Assembly: GCF_029223525.1 (NCBI RefSeq)
Contig: NZ_JARHTQ010000008.1
Location: 248,001 to 312,000 of the forward strand
Reading direction: 5' to 3'
DNA: 64,000 bases
Source of the DNA: Streptantibioticus ferralitis
GTDB lineage: Bacteria > Actinomycetota > Actinomycetes > Streptomycetales > Streptomycetaceae
Part shown: positions 35,866-44,869 of the stretch, piece by piece
Numbering within the stretch: position 1 is the first letter of the stretch
Layout: each line of letters begins with the position of its first letter
Program-made: the position numbers and the translations under genes
Notes under the pieces: generated by a model
The model's database searches: none
What the model saw: only the letters and a program-made list of their open reading frames with translations
What the model was told of the DNA's origin: nothing

Positions 35866-37803
35866 ATGAACGCAAGCCCCAGCGCACTCGTCGAGCGCCT
35901 GTGCTCCCCCGCCTGCCCGCCGTTCGCCCTGCTGCACCGCCGTACGCCCGGCCGCGCCGCGGACACCGCCGAGCTGCTGCTCGGCCCGGTCGAGCGGCTG
36001 GAGCGGCTGGCCGACATCCCGCTGCCGTCCGGTGTGCCCGAGCTTGGCGTGGCGCTGGACGCGCTGGCACTGGTGCCGTTCCGGCAGATCCGGGAGCGCG
36101 GCTTCGACGTGACCGACGACGGCACACCGCTGGTGGTGCTGCGGCCGCGGGAGACGCACCGGCTGCCGGTGTCCGAGCTGCTGGCCGCGCTGCCACGGCA
36201 CGGCGTGTCGGTCGAGCGCGGAGCGTTCGACGTGGACGACGACGCGTACGCGCGGATCGTCGAGCGGGTCATCGAGGACGAGATCGGCCGGGGCGAGGGC
36301 GCGAACTTCGTGATCCGCCGGACCTTCCGCGGCGAGATCCCCGGCTTCACCGCCGCCGACGCGCTCGCCCTGTTCCGGCGACTGCTGAGCGAGGAGCGCG
36401 GCGCGTACTGGACGTACGTGGTGCACACCGGTGAGCGCACGCTGGTCGGCGCCAGCCCTGAGGTGCACGTCCGGATGTCGGGAGCGACGGTCGTGATGAA
36501 CCCGATCAGCGGCACCTACCGCTATCCGGCCGAGGGCCCGTCCGCCGAGGGCCTGCTGGCGTTCCTGCGCGACGCGAAGGAGGTGGAGGAACTGACCATG
36601 GTGGTCGACGAGGAGCTGAAGATGATGTGCACCGTCGGCGACCTCGGCGGCCACGTGGTCGGGCCGCGGTTGAAGGAGATGGCGCATCTGGCGCACACCG
36701 AGTACGAGTTGCGCGGCCGCAGTTCGATGGACGTACGGGACGTGCTGCGCGAGACCATGTTCGCCGCGACGGTGACCGGTTCGCCGGTGCAGAACGCCTG
36801 CCGCGTCATCGAACGCCATGAGCCCTCGGGGCGCGGCTACTACGCGGGCGCCCTCGCGCTGATCGGCCGGGACGCGGACGGCGCGCAGACCCTCGACTCG
36901 CCGATCCTCATCCGCACCGCCGACATCGCCCCGGACGGACGGCTGAGCGTCCCGGTGGGCGCGACGCTGGTACGCCACTCCGACCCGCGCGGCGAGGTGG
37001 CCGAGACGCACGCGAAGGCGGCCGCGGTCCTGGCCGCGCTGGGGGTACGGCCCGGTCCCGGGCGCTCCGAGGAGGGCCCGCGGCCCCGGCTCGCCGACGA
37101 CATCCGGGTGCGCGCGGCACTCGACGCCCGCCGGGCGAACCTGGCGCCGTTCTGGCTGCGGATGCAGGACCGGCCGGCCGCCGAGCCGACCGGCCTCGAT
37201 GGCGACGCCACACGCCGCCACGCCATCGTGGTCGACGGTGAGGACACCTTCACCGCGATGCTGGCGCACGTACTGCGCTCCTCCGGGCTTGAGGTGACCG
37301 TACGGCGCTACGACGAGCCCGGGCTGCGGGAAGCGGCGCTGACGCACCCCGGCCCGGTGGTGCTCGGCCCCGGGCCGGGCGACCCGTCGGACCGCACCGA
37401 CCCCAAGATGCGCCAACTGCGCTCGTTGGCCGCCGAGTTGCTCAGTACCCACCGGCAGGGGCTGCTCGGTGTGTGCCTTGGTCATGAGCTGATCGCGGCC
37501 GAGCTGGGCCTGGAGATCGTCCGCAAGCGGGTGCCGTTCCAGGGCGCTCAGGAACACATCGACCTGTTCGGACGGCCGGAGACCGTCGGGTTCTACAACA
37601 CCTTCACCGCCCGGTGCGATGACGCCGCCGCCGATGAACTGGCCATGCACCGCGTCGAGTTGAGCCGTGATCCGGCCACCGGTGACGTCCACGCGCTGCG
37701 CGGCCCGGGCTTCGCGGGCGTCCAGTTCCATCCGGAGTCGGTACTGACGATGAACGGCAAGGCGATCGTCACAGAGCTACTGGCCACGGTGACGGTGGCT
37801 TGA
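35866..37803 (+). CDS. trpE: fused anthranilate synthase (TrpE-TrpG, PhzE-like)
   Basis: A 645-residue fusion of chorismate-utilising and glutamine amidotransferase domains. The chorismate domain (about 1-400) has NPISGTYRYPAEG, LTMVVDEELKMMC and GSPVQNACRVIE. The amidotransferase domain (about 450-645) has GPGPGDPSD, nucleophile cysteine in GVCLGHELIA and the His-Glu of FHPES. LTMVVDEELKMM and the fusion itself are PhzE-like, so the product could be anthranilate or aminodeoxyisochorismate. The Trp leader upstream argues for anthranilate. The classic TrpE feedback motif LLES near the N-terminus is not seen. Confidence 0.9.
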   Translation: MNASPSALVERLCSPACPPFALLHRRTPGRAADTAELLLGPVERLERLADIPLPSGVPELGVALDALALVPFRQIRERGFDVTDDGTPLVVLRPRETHRLPVSELLAALPRHGVSVERGAFDVDDDAYARIVERVIEDEIGRGEGANFVIRRTFRGEIPGFTAADALALFRRLLSEERGAYWTYVVHTGERTLVGASPEVHVRMSGATVVMNPISGTYRYPAEGPSAEGLLAFLRDAKEVEELTMVVDEELKMMCTVGDLGGHVVGPRLKEMAHLAHTEYELRGRSSMDVRDVLRETMFAATVTGSPVQNACRVIERHEPSGRGYYAGALALIGRDADGAQTLDSPILIRTADIAPDGRLSVPVGATLVRHSDPRGEVAETHAKAAAVLAALGVRPGPGRSEEGPRPRLADDIRVRAALDARRANLAPFWLRMQDRPAAEPTGLDGDATRRHAIVVDGEDTFTAMLAHVLRSSGLEVTVRRYDEPGLREAALTHPGPVVLGPGPGDPSDRTDPKMRQLRSLAAELLSTHRQGLLGVCLGHELIAAELGLEIVRKRVPFQGAQEHIDLFGRPETVGFYNTFTARCDDAAADELAMHRVELSRDPATGDVHALRGPGFAGVQFHPESVLTMNGKAIVTELLATVTVA

Positions 37804-37811
37804 GGAAAACA

Positions 37812-37854
37812 GGGTGGGTGGATGCGTGGGGAAGACATCCCCACCCACCCACCC
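37812..37854. terminator. convergent terminator between trpE and pfkA
   Basis: GTGGGGA, AGACA loop, TCCCCAC (37826-37844), flanked by GGGTGGGTG and complementary CACCC repeats, forms a long hairpin between the two convergent genes. Confidence 0.75.
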
Positions 37855-37858
37855 GGCA

Positions 37859-38887
37859 TCAGCCGAAGAAGACCCCGGCTTCCGCATAGAGCGCCGGATC
37901 AACGGTCTTCAGCTTGGCCGTGGCCTCGGAGAGCTCGACGCGCACGATATCGGTGCCGCGCAGCGCGACCATCTTCCCGAAGTCGCCGTCCTGAACGGCA
38001 TCGATCGCGTGCAGCCCAAACCGGGTGGCGAGCCAGCGGTCGAACGCGGACGGAGTACCGCCGCGCTGGATGTGGCCCAGGACCGTGGTCCTGGCCTCCT
38101 TCCCGGTGCGCTTCTCGATCTCCTTGGCCAGCCAGTCGCCGATCCCGGACAGCCTGGCATGCCCGAACGAGTCCAGCGTGCCGTCCTTGGTGACCAGTTC
38201 GCCGTCCTTGGGCATGGCGCCCTCGGCGACCACGATGATCGGCGCGTACCGGACCTTGAAGCGGCTCTCCACCCAGCCGCAGACCTCGTCGATGTCGAAG
38301 CGGTGCTCCGGGATGAGGATGACGTTGGCGCCGCCCGCGAGCCCGGCGTGCAGCGCGATCCAGCCCGCGTGGCGGCCCATGACCTCGATGACCAGGACCC
38401 GCATGTGCGACTCGGCGGTGGTGTGCAGCCGGTCGATGGCCTCGGTGGCGATGTTGACGGCGGTGTCGAAGCCGAAGGTGTAGTCGGTGGCGTTGAGATC
38501 GTTGTCGATGGTCTTGGGCACGCCCACGCACGGGATGCCGTACTGCCCGGAGAGGGTGGCCGCCACGCCCAGGGTGTCCTCGCCGCCGATCGCCACCAGC
38601 GCGTCCACCTCGTGCTTGGCGAGGTTCTCCTTGACCCGGCGGACCCCGTCCGCCACCTTCAGCGGGTTGGTGCGGGACGAGCCGAGGATGGTGCCGCCGC
38701 GCGGCAGGATGCCGCGGACCGCGGGGATGTCGAGCTGCTTGGTCTGGCCTTCGAGCGGGCCGCGCCAGCCGTCGCGGAAGCCCACGAACTCATGCCCGTA
38801 CTCCTGTACGCCCTTGCGCACCAGGGCCCGGATGACCGCGTTCAGCCCGGGGCAGTCACCGCCGCCGGTCAGTACTCCAACGCGCAT
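37859..38887 (-). CDS. pfkA: 6-phosphofructokinase, group III (PPi-type residues)
   Basis: Phosphorylates fructose 6-phosphate in glycolysis. It is 342 residues from the ATG at 38887, preceded by GGGAGG; an upstream in-frame ATG lacks a ribosome site. MRVGVLTGGGDCPGLNAVIR, TIDNDLNAT, VMGRHAGWIAL, LIPEHRFD and LGHIQRGGTPSAFDR are family motifs. The donor-determining position reads GGEDT (D104) with PKTIDND (K125). D plus K is the combination of pyrophosphate-dependent enzymes, whereas G plus G or G plus K marks ATP use, so the donor is uncertain. Confidence 0.93.
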   Translation of the reverse strand: MRVGVLTGGGDCPGLNAVIRALVRKGVQEYGHEFVGFRDGWRGPLEGQTKQLDIPAVRGILPRGGTILGSSRTNPLKVADGVRRVKENLAKHEVDALVAIGGEDTLGVAATLSGQYGIPCVGVPKTIDNDLNATDYTFGFDTAVNIATEAIDRLHTTAESHMRVLVIEVMGRHAGWIALHAGLAGGANVILIPEHRFDIDEVCGWVESRFKVRYAPIIVVAEGAMPKDGELVTKDGTLDSFGHARLSGIGDWLAKEIEKRTGKEARTTVLGHIQRGGTPSAFDRWLATRFGLHAIDAVQDGDFGKMVALRGTDIVRVELSEATAKLKTVDPALYAEAGVFFG

Positions 38888-39035
38888 GGAAGCCTCCCTC
38901 TCTGCAGCACTGGCAGTCGACACGGCACACGCTAGCCGTGGTCCAGGTCACAGGGGATCGTCCGTGGCGCGGATTCCCGTCCACCGCAGGGGAGTTGGGG
39001 ATCATGGACCACCCGAACGGGTGGCCCGAGCCGGC

Positions 39036-39707
39036 TCAGTCCTCGTCCAGGCCGCGCTCGATCGCGTATCGCACCAGCTCCACGCGGTTGTGCAACTGCA
39101 GCTTGCCCAGGGTGTTCTGGACGTGGTTCTGCACGGTGCGATGGGAGATGACCAGCCGCTCGGCGATCTGCTTGTAGCCGAGGCCCTTGGCGACCAGCCG
39201 CAGCACTTCGGTCTCCCGCTCGGTCAGCCGCGGTATGTCGGTGTTCTCGGGTTCGGCGGTCGGCGGGGCGGCGGCGAGCCGCCGGTACTCCCCCAGGACG
39301 AGACCGGCCAGGCCCGGTGTGAAGACGGGGTCACCGACGGCGGTACGCCGTACCGCGTCCACCAGTTCGTCCCGCCCCGCGGACTTCAGCAGATAACCGG
39401 TCGCTCCGGACTTCACCGCCTCCAGTACGTCCTTGTGCTCACCGCTCGCCGACAGCACGAGCACCCGCAGCGCGGGGTCGCCGCCGACCAGTTCCTTGCA
39501 GACCTGCACACCGGGCATGCCGGGCAGGTTGAGGTCGAGCACCAGCACCTGCGGGGACGCCGCGCGGGCCCTGCGCACCGCCTCGGGGCCGTCGCCCGCG
39601 GTGGCCACCACCTCGTATCCGGCCTCGGCCAGGTCCCGGGCGACCGCGTCCCGCCACATCGGGTGGTCGTCCACCACCATCACCCGCACCGCCCCGCCGG
39701 TGGTCAT
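39036..39707 (-). CDS. NarL-family response regulator (MacR-like)
   Basis: A 223-residue regulator with a receiver domain (VRVMVVDDHPMWRDAV; phospho-acceptor aspartate in VLVLDLNLPGMPG; lysine in YLLKSAG) and a LuxR/NarL helix-turn-helix (LTERETEVLRLVAKGLGYKQIAERL, HRTVQNHVQNTLGKL). Its start overlaps the kinase stop by 4 bp. By position it matches MacR (SCO2120), which with MacS controls morphogenesis and actinorhodin in S. coelicolor (from memory). Confidence 0.85.
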   Translation of the reverse strand: MTTGGAVRVMVVDDHPMWRDAVARDLAEAGYEVVATAGDGPEAVRRARAASPQVLVLDLNLPGMPGVQVCKELVGGDPALRVLVLSASGEHKDVLEAVKSGATGYLLKSAGRDELVDAVRRTAVGDPVFTPGLAGLVLGEYRRLAAAPPTAEPENTDIPRLTERETEVLRLVAKGLGYKQIAERLVISHRTVQNHVQNTLGKLQLHNRVELVRYAIERGLDED

Positions 39708-40915
39708 CGCCCCGTCCTCTCGTCCGTTGTCCGCCTCGTTCGCGGAATCCGCAGTTCGACTTCCGTGCCCTGTCCGGGTACGGAGACCAGCTCGGCCGTG
39801 CCGCCGAGGTCGCGCAGCCGTCCGCGGATGGACTGGGCCACGCCCAGCCTGCCCTCGCGTTCGGCGGCGGCCAGTCGCCCCACGGGAATGCCCGGGCCGT
39901 CGTCCCGGACGCTCACCAGCACCTCGCCTCCCTCGTCCTCGACCAGGATCCAGGCGTGCGCCTGCCCTCCCGCGTGTGTCCGCACGTTGTCCAGGGCGGC
40001 GCCGACCGCGGCGGCGACCTGCCGGGCCGCGTACGGCTCCAGCGGCACCGGCCCGGCGGGCGCCGACACCGTCACCCGCGCCCCCGTGTACCGGCCGAGC
40101 AGGGCGGCCAGGTCCGTCGACTCCTCCTCGCCGCACGGGACTTCGACGGCTTCCGCACCCCGCTCGTCACGCGGCGGGGGTGCCGAGGCGCTGGAGACCA
40201 GGGCGCGCAGCGCCACTTCCTGCTCGCCCGCGAGCCGCCCCAACTCTGCTGCCTCACCGCCGATTTCACCGCCGCGCCGCTGGACCATGGCCAGCACCTG
40301 GAGCACGCTGTCGTGGATGTCACGGGCCAGCCGCTCGCGTTCCCGGGTGGCGGCATCGATCTGCAGCGCCCGGGCGAGCGCCCGCTCACTGCTGCGGGCC
40401 ACCTCGACCACGTAGCCGATGCCGGTGGTGATGAAGAACAGCAGGACGATGCTGTGCACATTGCCCTGGGTGACCTCGCCGCGTTCGACGACGTTGGAGA
40501 CGCCCACGATGGCCGAGGTGGCCGCGGCCCAGCGCCAGCCGCCCTTGATGGCGAACGCCAGCACCGGCCCCGCCGACCAGATGCCCACCAGGGTCGGCTG
40601 CCCGGCGACCACCCGGGCGTGCGAGTCGACGACCGGGGTGAGCAGGATCCCGGTGAGCGCCACGCCGAGGTCCGCGAGCAGGAAGCGCTTGGTGCATCGC
40701 GCGGCGGAGCCGACGAACGGGGTGGTGACCAGGGTCCACACCGCGAGCAGGCCCAGGAAGACCCCGGCCGCCACCGGATGCACGTAGTCGGCGACCGCGA
40801 CCGAGTACCCGGTGAGCACATAGCCGAGCACCAGCACGCGGTACCAGGTGAGCGCCCGCCACAGCGGCTGCTCGACGGACATCCGGGCGACCTGCGGCCG
40901 TGCGGCGCGCGACAC
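39704..40915 (-). CDS. sensor histidine kinase (MacS-like)
   Basis: A 403-residue membrane sensor of the HisKA_3 class. Five to six N-terminal helices (about residues 20-175) are followed by the H-box ERLARDIHDSVLQVLAMVQ with the phospho-histidine near residue 200, and an HATPase domain (AALDNVRTHAG, VRDDGPGIPVG, GRLGVAQSIRGRLRDLGG). It lacks a large extracellular loop, so it likely senses a membrane signal. Operon with the response regulator, 4-bp overlap. The ligand is unknown. Confidence 0.87.
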   Translation of the reverse strand: MSRAARPQVARMSVEQPLWRALTWYRVLVLGYVLTGYSVAVADYVHPVAAGVFLGLLAVWTLVTTPFVGSAARCTKRFLLADLGVALTGILLTPVVDSHARVVAGQPTLVGIWSAGPVLAFAIKGGWRWAAATSAIVGVSNVVERGEVTQGNVHSIVLLFFITTGIGYVVEVARSSERALARALQIDAATRERERLARDIHDSVLQVLAMVQRRGGEIGGEAAELGRLAGEQEVALRALVSSASAPPPRDERGAEAVEVPCGEEESTDLAALLGRYTGARVTVSAPAGPVPLEPYAARQVAAAVGAALDNVRTHAGGQAHAWILVEDEGGEVLVSVRDDGPGIPVGRLAAAEREGRLGVAQSIRGRLRDLGGTAELVSVPGQGTEVELRIPRTRRTTDERTGR

Positions 40916-40953
40916 CGTACCCCCCTCGCTTCCGGCTGACCGGTCCGTTCGGC

Positions 40954-41703
40954 TCAGGACCCGGACTTCTCGTGCCTGGCGGCCTTCTCGGCCTTCTCGG
41001 CCTCCTCGGCCTGCTTCTTCGCCTCGGCGATCTGGCGCTTCGCGGCAGTGGCGTAGATGTCCACGTACTCCTGCCCGGACAGCTTCATGATCTCGTACAT
41101 GACCTCGTCGGTCACCGAGCGCAGGATGAAGCGGTCGTTCTCCATGCCGTGGTAGCGGCTGAAGTCCAGGGGCTTGCCGATCCGGATGCCGGGGCGCATC
41201 AGCTTCGGCACGACCTTGCCCGGCGGCTGGATCTTCTCGGTGTCGATCATGGCCACCGGGATGACGGGCGCCCCGGAAGCGAGCGCCACCCGGGCCAGAC
41301 CGCCGGGCTTGCCGCGGTAGAGGCGCCCGTCGGGCGAGCGGGTGCCCTCCGGGTAGATGCCGAACAGCTCACCGCGGGCCAGCACGTCAAGGCCGCTCTT
41401 GACCGCCGCCTCGCCCGCGCCGCGCGCCCCCGACCGGTCCACCGGCAGCTGCCCGACGCCCTTGAAGAACGCCGCCGTCAGCTTTCCCTTGACACCGGGT
41501 GAGGTGAAATATTCGGCCTTCGCGATGAAGGTGACCTTCCGGTCAAGGACCGCGGGCAGGAAGAACGAGTCCGAGAAGGACAGGTGATTGCTCGCCAGGA
41601 TCGCCGGGCCCTCTTGGGGGATGTTCTCCAGCCCCTCGACCCAGGGCTTGAAGGCGAGCTTGAGCGACCCGCCGAGCGTCAGCTTCATCACGCCGTAGAA
41701 CAA
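40954..41703 (-). CDS. lysophospholipid acyltransferase (PlsC-like)
   Basis: Acyl-group transferase to lysophosphatidate or related lipids, at the membrane. It is 249 residues from the TTG at 41703, chosen because AGGAGGT lies 7 bp upstream and the family start aligns (LFYGVMKLTLGG). An upstream ATG at 41772 lacks a ribosome site. The HX4D motif is NHLSFSD (about residue 38), and PEGTRS and GVKG-region motifs follow. The C-terminus is a Lys/Glu/Ala coiled tail. It is divergent from the esterase with the repeat array between. Confidence 0.88.
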   Translation of the reverse strand: MFYGVMKLTLGGSLKLAFKPWVEGLENIPQEGPAILASNHLSFSDSFFLPAVLDRKVTFIAKAEYFTSPGVKGKLTAAFFKGVGQLPVDRSGARGAGEAAVKSGLDVLARGELFGIYPEGTRSPDGRLYRGKPGGLARVALASGAPVIPVAMIDTEKIQPPGKVVPKLMRPGIRIGKPLDFSRYHGMENDRFILRSVTDEVMYEIMKLSGQEYVDIYATAAKRQIAEAKKQAEEAEKAEKAARHEKSGS

Positions 41704-42176
41704 CCGAGGACCTCCTGTAAGGGCGACGGTAGACCTTAACCTGCCACGACGCGGATCTTGCCGCCCGTACATGCGACGCAGCGGCGCGCAGCGCCTCCGT
41801 TGAGGGTGGTGGCGGGCGACGGGCCGACGAACGCAGCGGCGCGCAGCGCCTCCGTTGAGGGTGGCGGTGGGCGACGGGCGGGCGAACGCAGCGGCGCGTA
41901 GCGCCTCCGTTGAGGGTGGCGGTGGGCGACGGGCCGACGAACGCAGCGGCGCGCAGCGCCTCCGTTGAGGGTGGTGGCGGGCGACGGGCGGGCGAACGCA
42001 GCGGCGCGTAGCGCCTCCGTTGAGGGTGGTGGTGGGCGACGGGCGGGCCTGACGGACCTACCGGGTGTCCAGTGGGCCGCGTACTGTGAGGTACCTATCC
42101 GCGCCCGGTGCCGTCAGCCCCGCTGACCCCGTACCGACCGACCCTCCGGATCGCCCTCACGAACAGGAGACCCACG
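41704..42176. other. divergent 473-bp intergenic region
   Basis: It contains five 55-bp repeat units (41783-42047) and little else. The remaining promoter space is about 80 bp on the acyltransferase side and 130 bp on the esterase side. GTACTGTGAGGTACC at 42080-42094 is the only other AT-containing element, a candidate promoter for the esterase. Confidence 0.6.
41783..42047 (+). repeat. five tandem 55-bp units, same family as the murD insert
   Basis: Cores begin at 41783, 41838, 41893, 41948 and 42003, every 55 bp. Each is a 45-bp core opening with GGCGC-GYA-GCGCC and ending in GCGACGGG, plus a 10-bp linker such as CGAACGCAGC. Linkers alternate between CCGACGA and GGCGAACG types, suggesting expansion by pairs. 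The last core is 44/45 identical to the murD inserts. Confidence 0.9.
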
Positions 42177-42965
42177 GTGCCGCTCATGCCCGGAGCCGAA
42201 CCGTACCGCCACGACGGCGGAGAGATCGGCGTGCTGCTGTGCCACGGCTTCACCGGCTCCCCGCAGTCCTTGCGCCCCTGGGGCGAGTATCTCGCGGAAC
42301 GCGGTCTGACCGTGTCGCTGCCCCTGCTTCCGGGGCACGGCACCCGCTGGCAGGACATGCAGCTGACCGGCTGGCAGGACTGGTACGCGGAGGTCGACCG
42401 GGAGCTGCGCGCGCTGCGCGAGCGCTGCTCCCGGGTCTTCGTCTTCGGGCTGTCGATGGGCGCTGCGCTCACCATCCACCTGGCGGCCGAGCACGGCTCG
42501 ACGATCAGCGGGATCGTGCTGGTCAACCCGTCGGTCAAGGCGGACGGCGCACAGTTGAAGGCGGTGCCGGTGGCCCGGCACTTCGTGCCGTCGGTCAGGG
42601 GCATCACCAGCGACATCGCCAAGGAGGGCGGTGTGGAGATCGGTTACGACCGCACTCCACTGCACGCGGTGTACTCGATGACGAAGTTCTGGCGGATCGT
42701 CCAGGCCGACCTACCGAAGGTCACTCAGCCCGTGCTGCTGCTCAACAGCCGGGTGGATCACGTTGTGCACCCGTCGAACGGGGATCTGGTGGAGCACAGC
42801 GTGTCGTCCACCGATCTGACCCGCACGATGCTGGAGCACAGCTATCACGTGGCGCCGCTCGACAACGACGCCGAGCAGATCTTCCGGTCCAGCTACGAGT
42901 TCGTTCGACGGCTGGCACCCGCGTCGGACGGGGAAGTCAACGAGGTGGCCAGTGGCGGAGCGTGA
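42177..42965 (+). CDS. alpha/beta hydrolase (carboxylesterase/lipase)
   Basis: A 262-residue hydrolase from the GTG at 42177, with AGGAGA upstream. The oxyanion motif is LCHGFTGSPQS, the nucleophile elbow GLSMGAAL with catalytic serine (about residue 93), then LLLNSRVDHVVHP with aspartate and HSYHVAPLDND with histidine. This is the Est30/monoglyceride lipase-like carboxylesterase type. It overlaps the next gene by 14 bp and is divergent from the acyltransferase. Confidence 0.88.
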   Translation: MPLMPGAEPYRHDGGEIGVLLCHGFTGSPQSLRPWGEYLAERGLTVSLPLLPGHGTRWQDMQLTGWQDWYAEVDRELRALRERCSRVFVFGLSMGAALTIHLAAEHGSTISGIVLVNPSVKADGAQLKAVPVARHFVPSVRGITSDIAKEGGVEIGYDRTPLHAVYSMTKFWRIVQADLPKVTQPVLLLNSRVDHVVHPSNGDLVEHSVSSTDLTRTMLEHSYHVAPLDNDAEQIFRSSYEFVRRLAPASDGEVNEVASGGA

Positions 42966-43494
42966 CGAGCCGCCGCAGGACGGCACGGAGGGCGCGGAAC
43001 CGCGGGACCCGGCGGGCGGTGCGGGAGTCCCGTTGGACGAGGACGCCGCCTGGGCGCAGATCGTCGCCGGGTACGGCGAGGAGCCGCAGGTGCCGGAGGG
43101 CTGGCCGGAGCCGGAGGACCGCTCCGGCAGTGGGGCGACCGCGCCCGAGTCGCCGAAGAACACCGGTATTCCGGATATTCCGCGCAACTTCGTCATCCGG
43201 GCTCCGCGGCCGGGGCCACGCGACTACGAACTCTCCGACGACGGGGACGAGGGGCACTTCGTACCGCCGGAGCCGCCGCCGCTGCCGCCGAGCGATGTCA
43301 CCACCAAGTTCGCCTGGATCGCGGTACTCGGCGGACCGCTGCTGGTGCTGGGGTTCGTGCTCCTCCAGGAGCCGCTGCCCTGGTGGGCGATGGTGCTGGG
43401 GATCGGCGGCTTCCTCGGCGGATTCGCGACGCTGGTGGCACGGATGAAGAACGGCGACGAGGACGACGACCCACACGGCGGCGCGGTCGTCTAA
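42952..43494 (+). CDS. small membrane protein, function unknown
   Basis: A 180-residue protein from a GTG overlapping the esterase end. An acidic, Pro/Glu-rich cytoplasmic region (residues 1-115), including FVIRAPRPGPRDYELSDD, precedes two membrane helices (about 122-165). It ends in an acidic tail. It is conserved in this position in Streptomyces as far as I recall. Co-expression with the esterase is likely. Confidence 0.78.
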   Translation: MAERDEPPQDGTEGAEPRDPAGGAGVPLDEDAAWAQIVAGYGEEPQVPEGWPEPEDRSGSGATAPESPKNTGIPDIPRNFVIRAPRPGPRDYELSDDGDEGHFVPPEPPPLPPSDVTTKFAWIAVLGGPLLVLGFVLLQEPLPWWAMVLGIGGFLGGFATLVARMKNGDEDDDPHGGAVV

Positions 43495-43511
43495 GGCGCC
43501 TTGCGCCTTAG
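43491..43511. terminator. terminator overlapping the stop codon
   Basis: CTAAGGCGC, CTT loop, GCGCCTTAG: a perfect 9-bp stem that includes the TAA stop at 43492-43494. Confidence 0.75.
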
Positions 43512-43986
43512 ACGTGTTTCTGGGGGTTCGCCTCCGGCGCGTTCGCCACCGCCGGGCTCCGCCGCGGTGGTTACTCGCCGCCGCGGCGGCTTCTTTCAGG
43601 GGGCAAGCCCCTTGACCCCCGCGGCGGTCTTCGAGGGTCAGCACGCCCCCTCCCCCACGGCGGGTCTCGAAGGGCAGCACACCCCCGACCCCCACAGCGG
43701 ATTTCGGGGGTCGGCAAGCCCCCCTGACCCCCGCGGCGGATTTCCCGGGTCGGCGGGCCCGTGGCCCCTGCGGCATTCCTGGGGCCACCGCGGCACTCCT
43801 GGGGCAAGGCCCTGGCCCCCGGGTCGTTTCTGGCGGACCGGGGCCAGCCCCCGGGCAGTGCCCGGGGGTGCGGGGGCCAGTGCCCGGGGGCCGGAGGCTT
43901 GCCCCCGGAAGAGTCGGCCGCGGCGGCGGGCAACCGCCGCGCCGGAGCCCGGCCGTCCGGGACCGGCCGCAACCCGGTCCAGGCCC
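43512..43986. repeat. degenerate GC-rich low-complexity region
   Basis: About 475 bp of imperfect units such as GCGGATTTCGGGGGTC and GCGGATTTCCCGGGTC recurring every 38-41 bp at 43620-43750, then runs of CCCCGG/CGGGGG. Codon pattern is poor and no gene is recognised. It lies between convergent genes and looks like decayed repeats. Confidence 0.65.
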
Positions 43987-44742
43987 TCAGCCCGCAGGAA
44001 CGCGCAGCGCGGCCAGTACCGGCAGGTGGTCCGTGGCCGCCGTCAGGTCGTCCATCCTGACGCCCGGAAGGGCGCTGGGCACCCCGCAGCCGAGCACCTC
44101 GACGCCCTTGCTGGCGAAGATCGCGTCGATGCGCTGGTACGGATCGCCGGGGCGCGAGGTGAACTCGCCGCCCCACGGCCGCACCGCCCAGCCGTCCTGG
44201 AGTTCGGCGGCGATCCGGGAGAACGACCGCCCGTCGGGGTGGTCGTTGAAGTCGCCGCCGACCACTGTGTGCGGCTCCGCGGCGGCCTCGACCCGGTCGA
44301 GCAGCAGCCCCGACTGCACGTAGCGCTCTTCGGGGTTGACGCTCAGGTGGCAGCTGATCACACCCAGCCGCGCTGCGCCGAAGCGCAGTACCGCGGTCGC
44401 GAAGCCACGCTGGTGCAGGCCCGGGGTGCGGGGCAGCAGCAGATCCTCGGTCCGCTCCACATGGGCCCGCAGATTGGCGAGGATCATCGGCCCGGCGGCG
44501 GTGGCGCCACCGGAGACCGTGACCAGTCCGGACTCGCGGGCCAGCCATGCGGCATGCTTGCGCCAGCGGAAGAACCGCGGGGCCTCCTGGACGCAGACGA
44601 CATCGGGCGCACAGGCCCGGATCACCCGGGCCAGCGCCGTTCGGTCGTCGCGCATGGACCGCACGTTGTAGCTGAGCACACGGACCACCGCCGAGCCGCC
44701 CGGTTCGGTACGGGAGTTCGGCAGGGTGCCCGCCGCGCTCAC
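43987..44742 (-). CDS. endonuclease/exonuclease/phosphatase family hydrolase
   Basis: A 251-residue metal-dependent hydrolase of the DNase I/sphingomyelinase fold. Motifs in order are VLSYNVRS, CVQEAPRFF (metal glutamate), GVISCHLSV, VGGDFNDHPDG, RIDAIF and TDHLPVLAAL with the catalytic histidine. The substrate could be nucleic acid or phospholipid; nothing here decides it. I use the GTG at 44742; upstream codons are not family-like and ribosome sites are weak. It starts 127 bp after the glucokinase stop on the same strand. Confidence 0.85.
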   Translation of the reverse strand: MSAAGTLPNSRTEPGGSAVVRVLSYNVRSMRDDRTALARVIRACAPDVVCVQEAPRFFRWRKHAAWLARESGLVTVSGGATAAGPMILANLRAHVERTEDLLLPRTPGLHQRGFATAVLRFGAARLGVISCHLSVNPEERYVQSGLLLDRVEAAAEPHTVVGGDFNDHPDGRSFSRIAAELQDGWAVRPWGGEFTSRPGDPYQRIDAIFASKGVEVLGCGVPSALPGVRMDDLTAATDHLPVLAALRVPAG

Positions 44743-44869
44743 CGCGCCACCCTGTTCGCTGCTCCGCCCGCGCGACGCACAGCCGCGCCCTTCGCCGTCG
44801 TCAGCGGCCGGTCGGCCGCGCGTGCGTCGCTCACGTCTCTGCCCGTTCCAGGTCGTCCGTCGTCCGGTG

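Noticed and set aside
41783-42047. CRISPR array
   Set aside because: Units are tandem without variable spacers and no cas genes are nearby.
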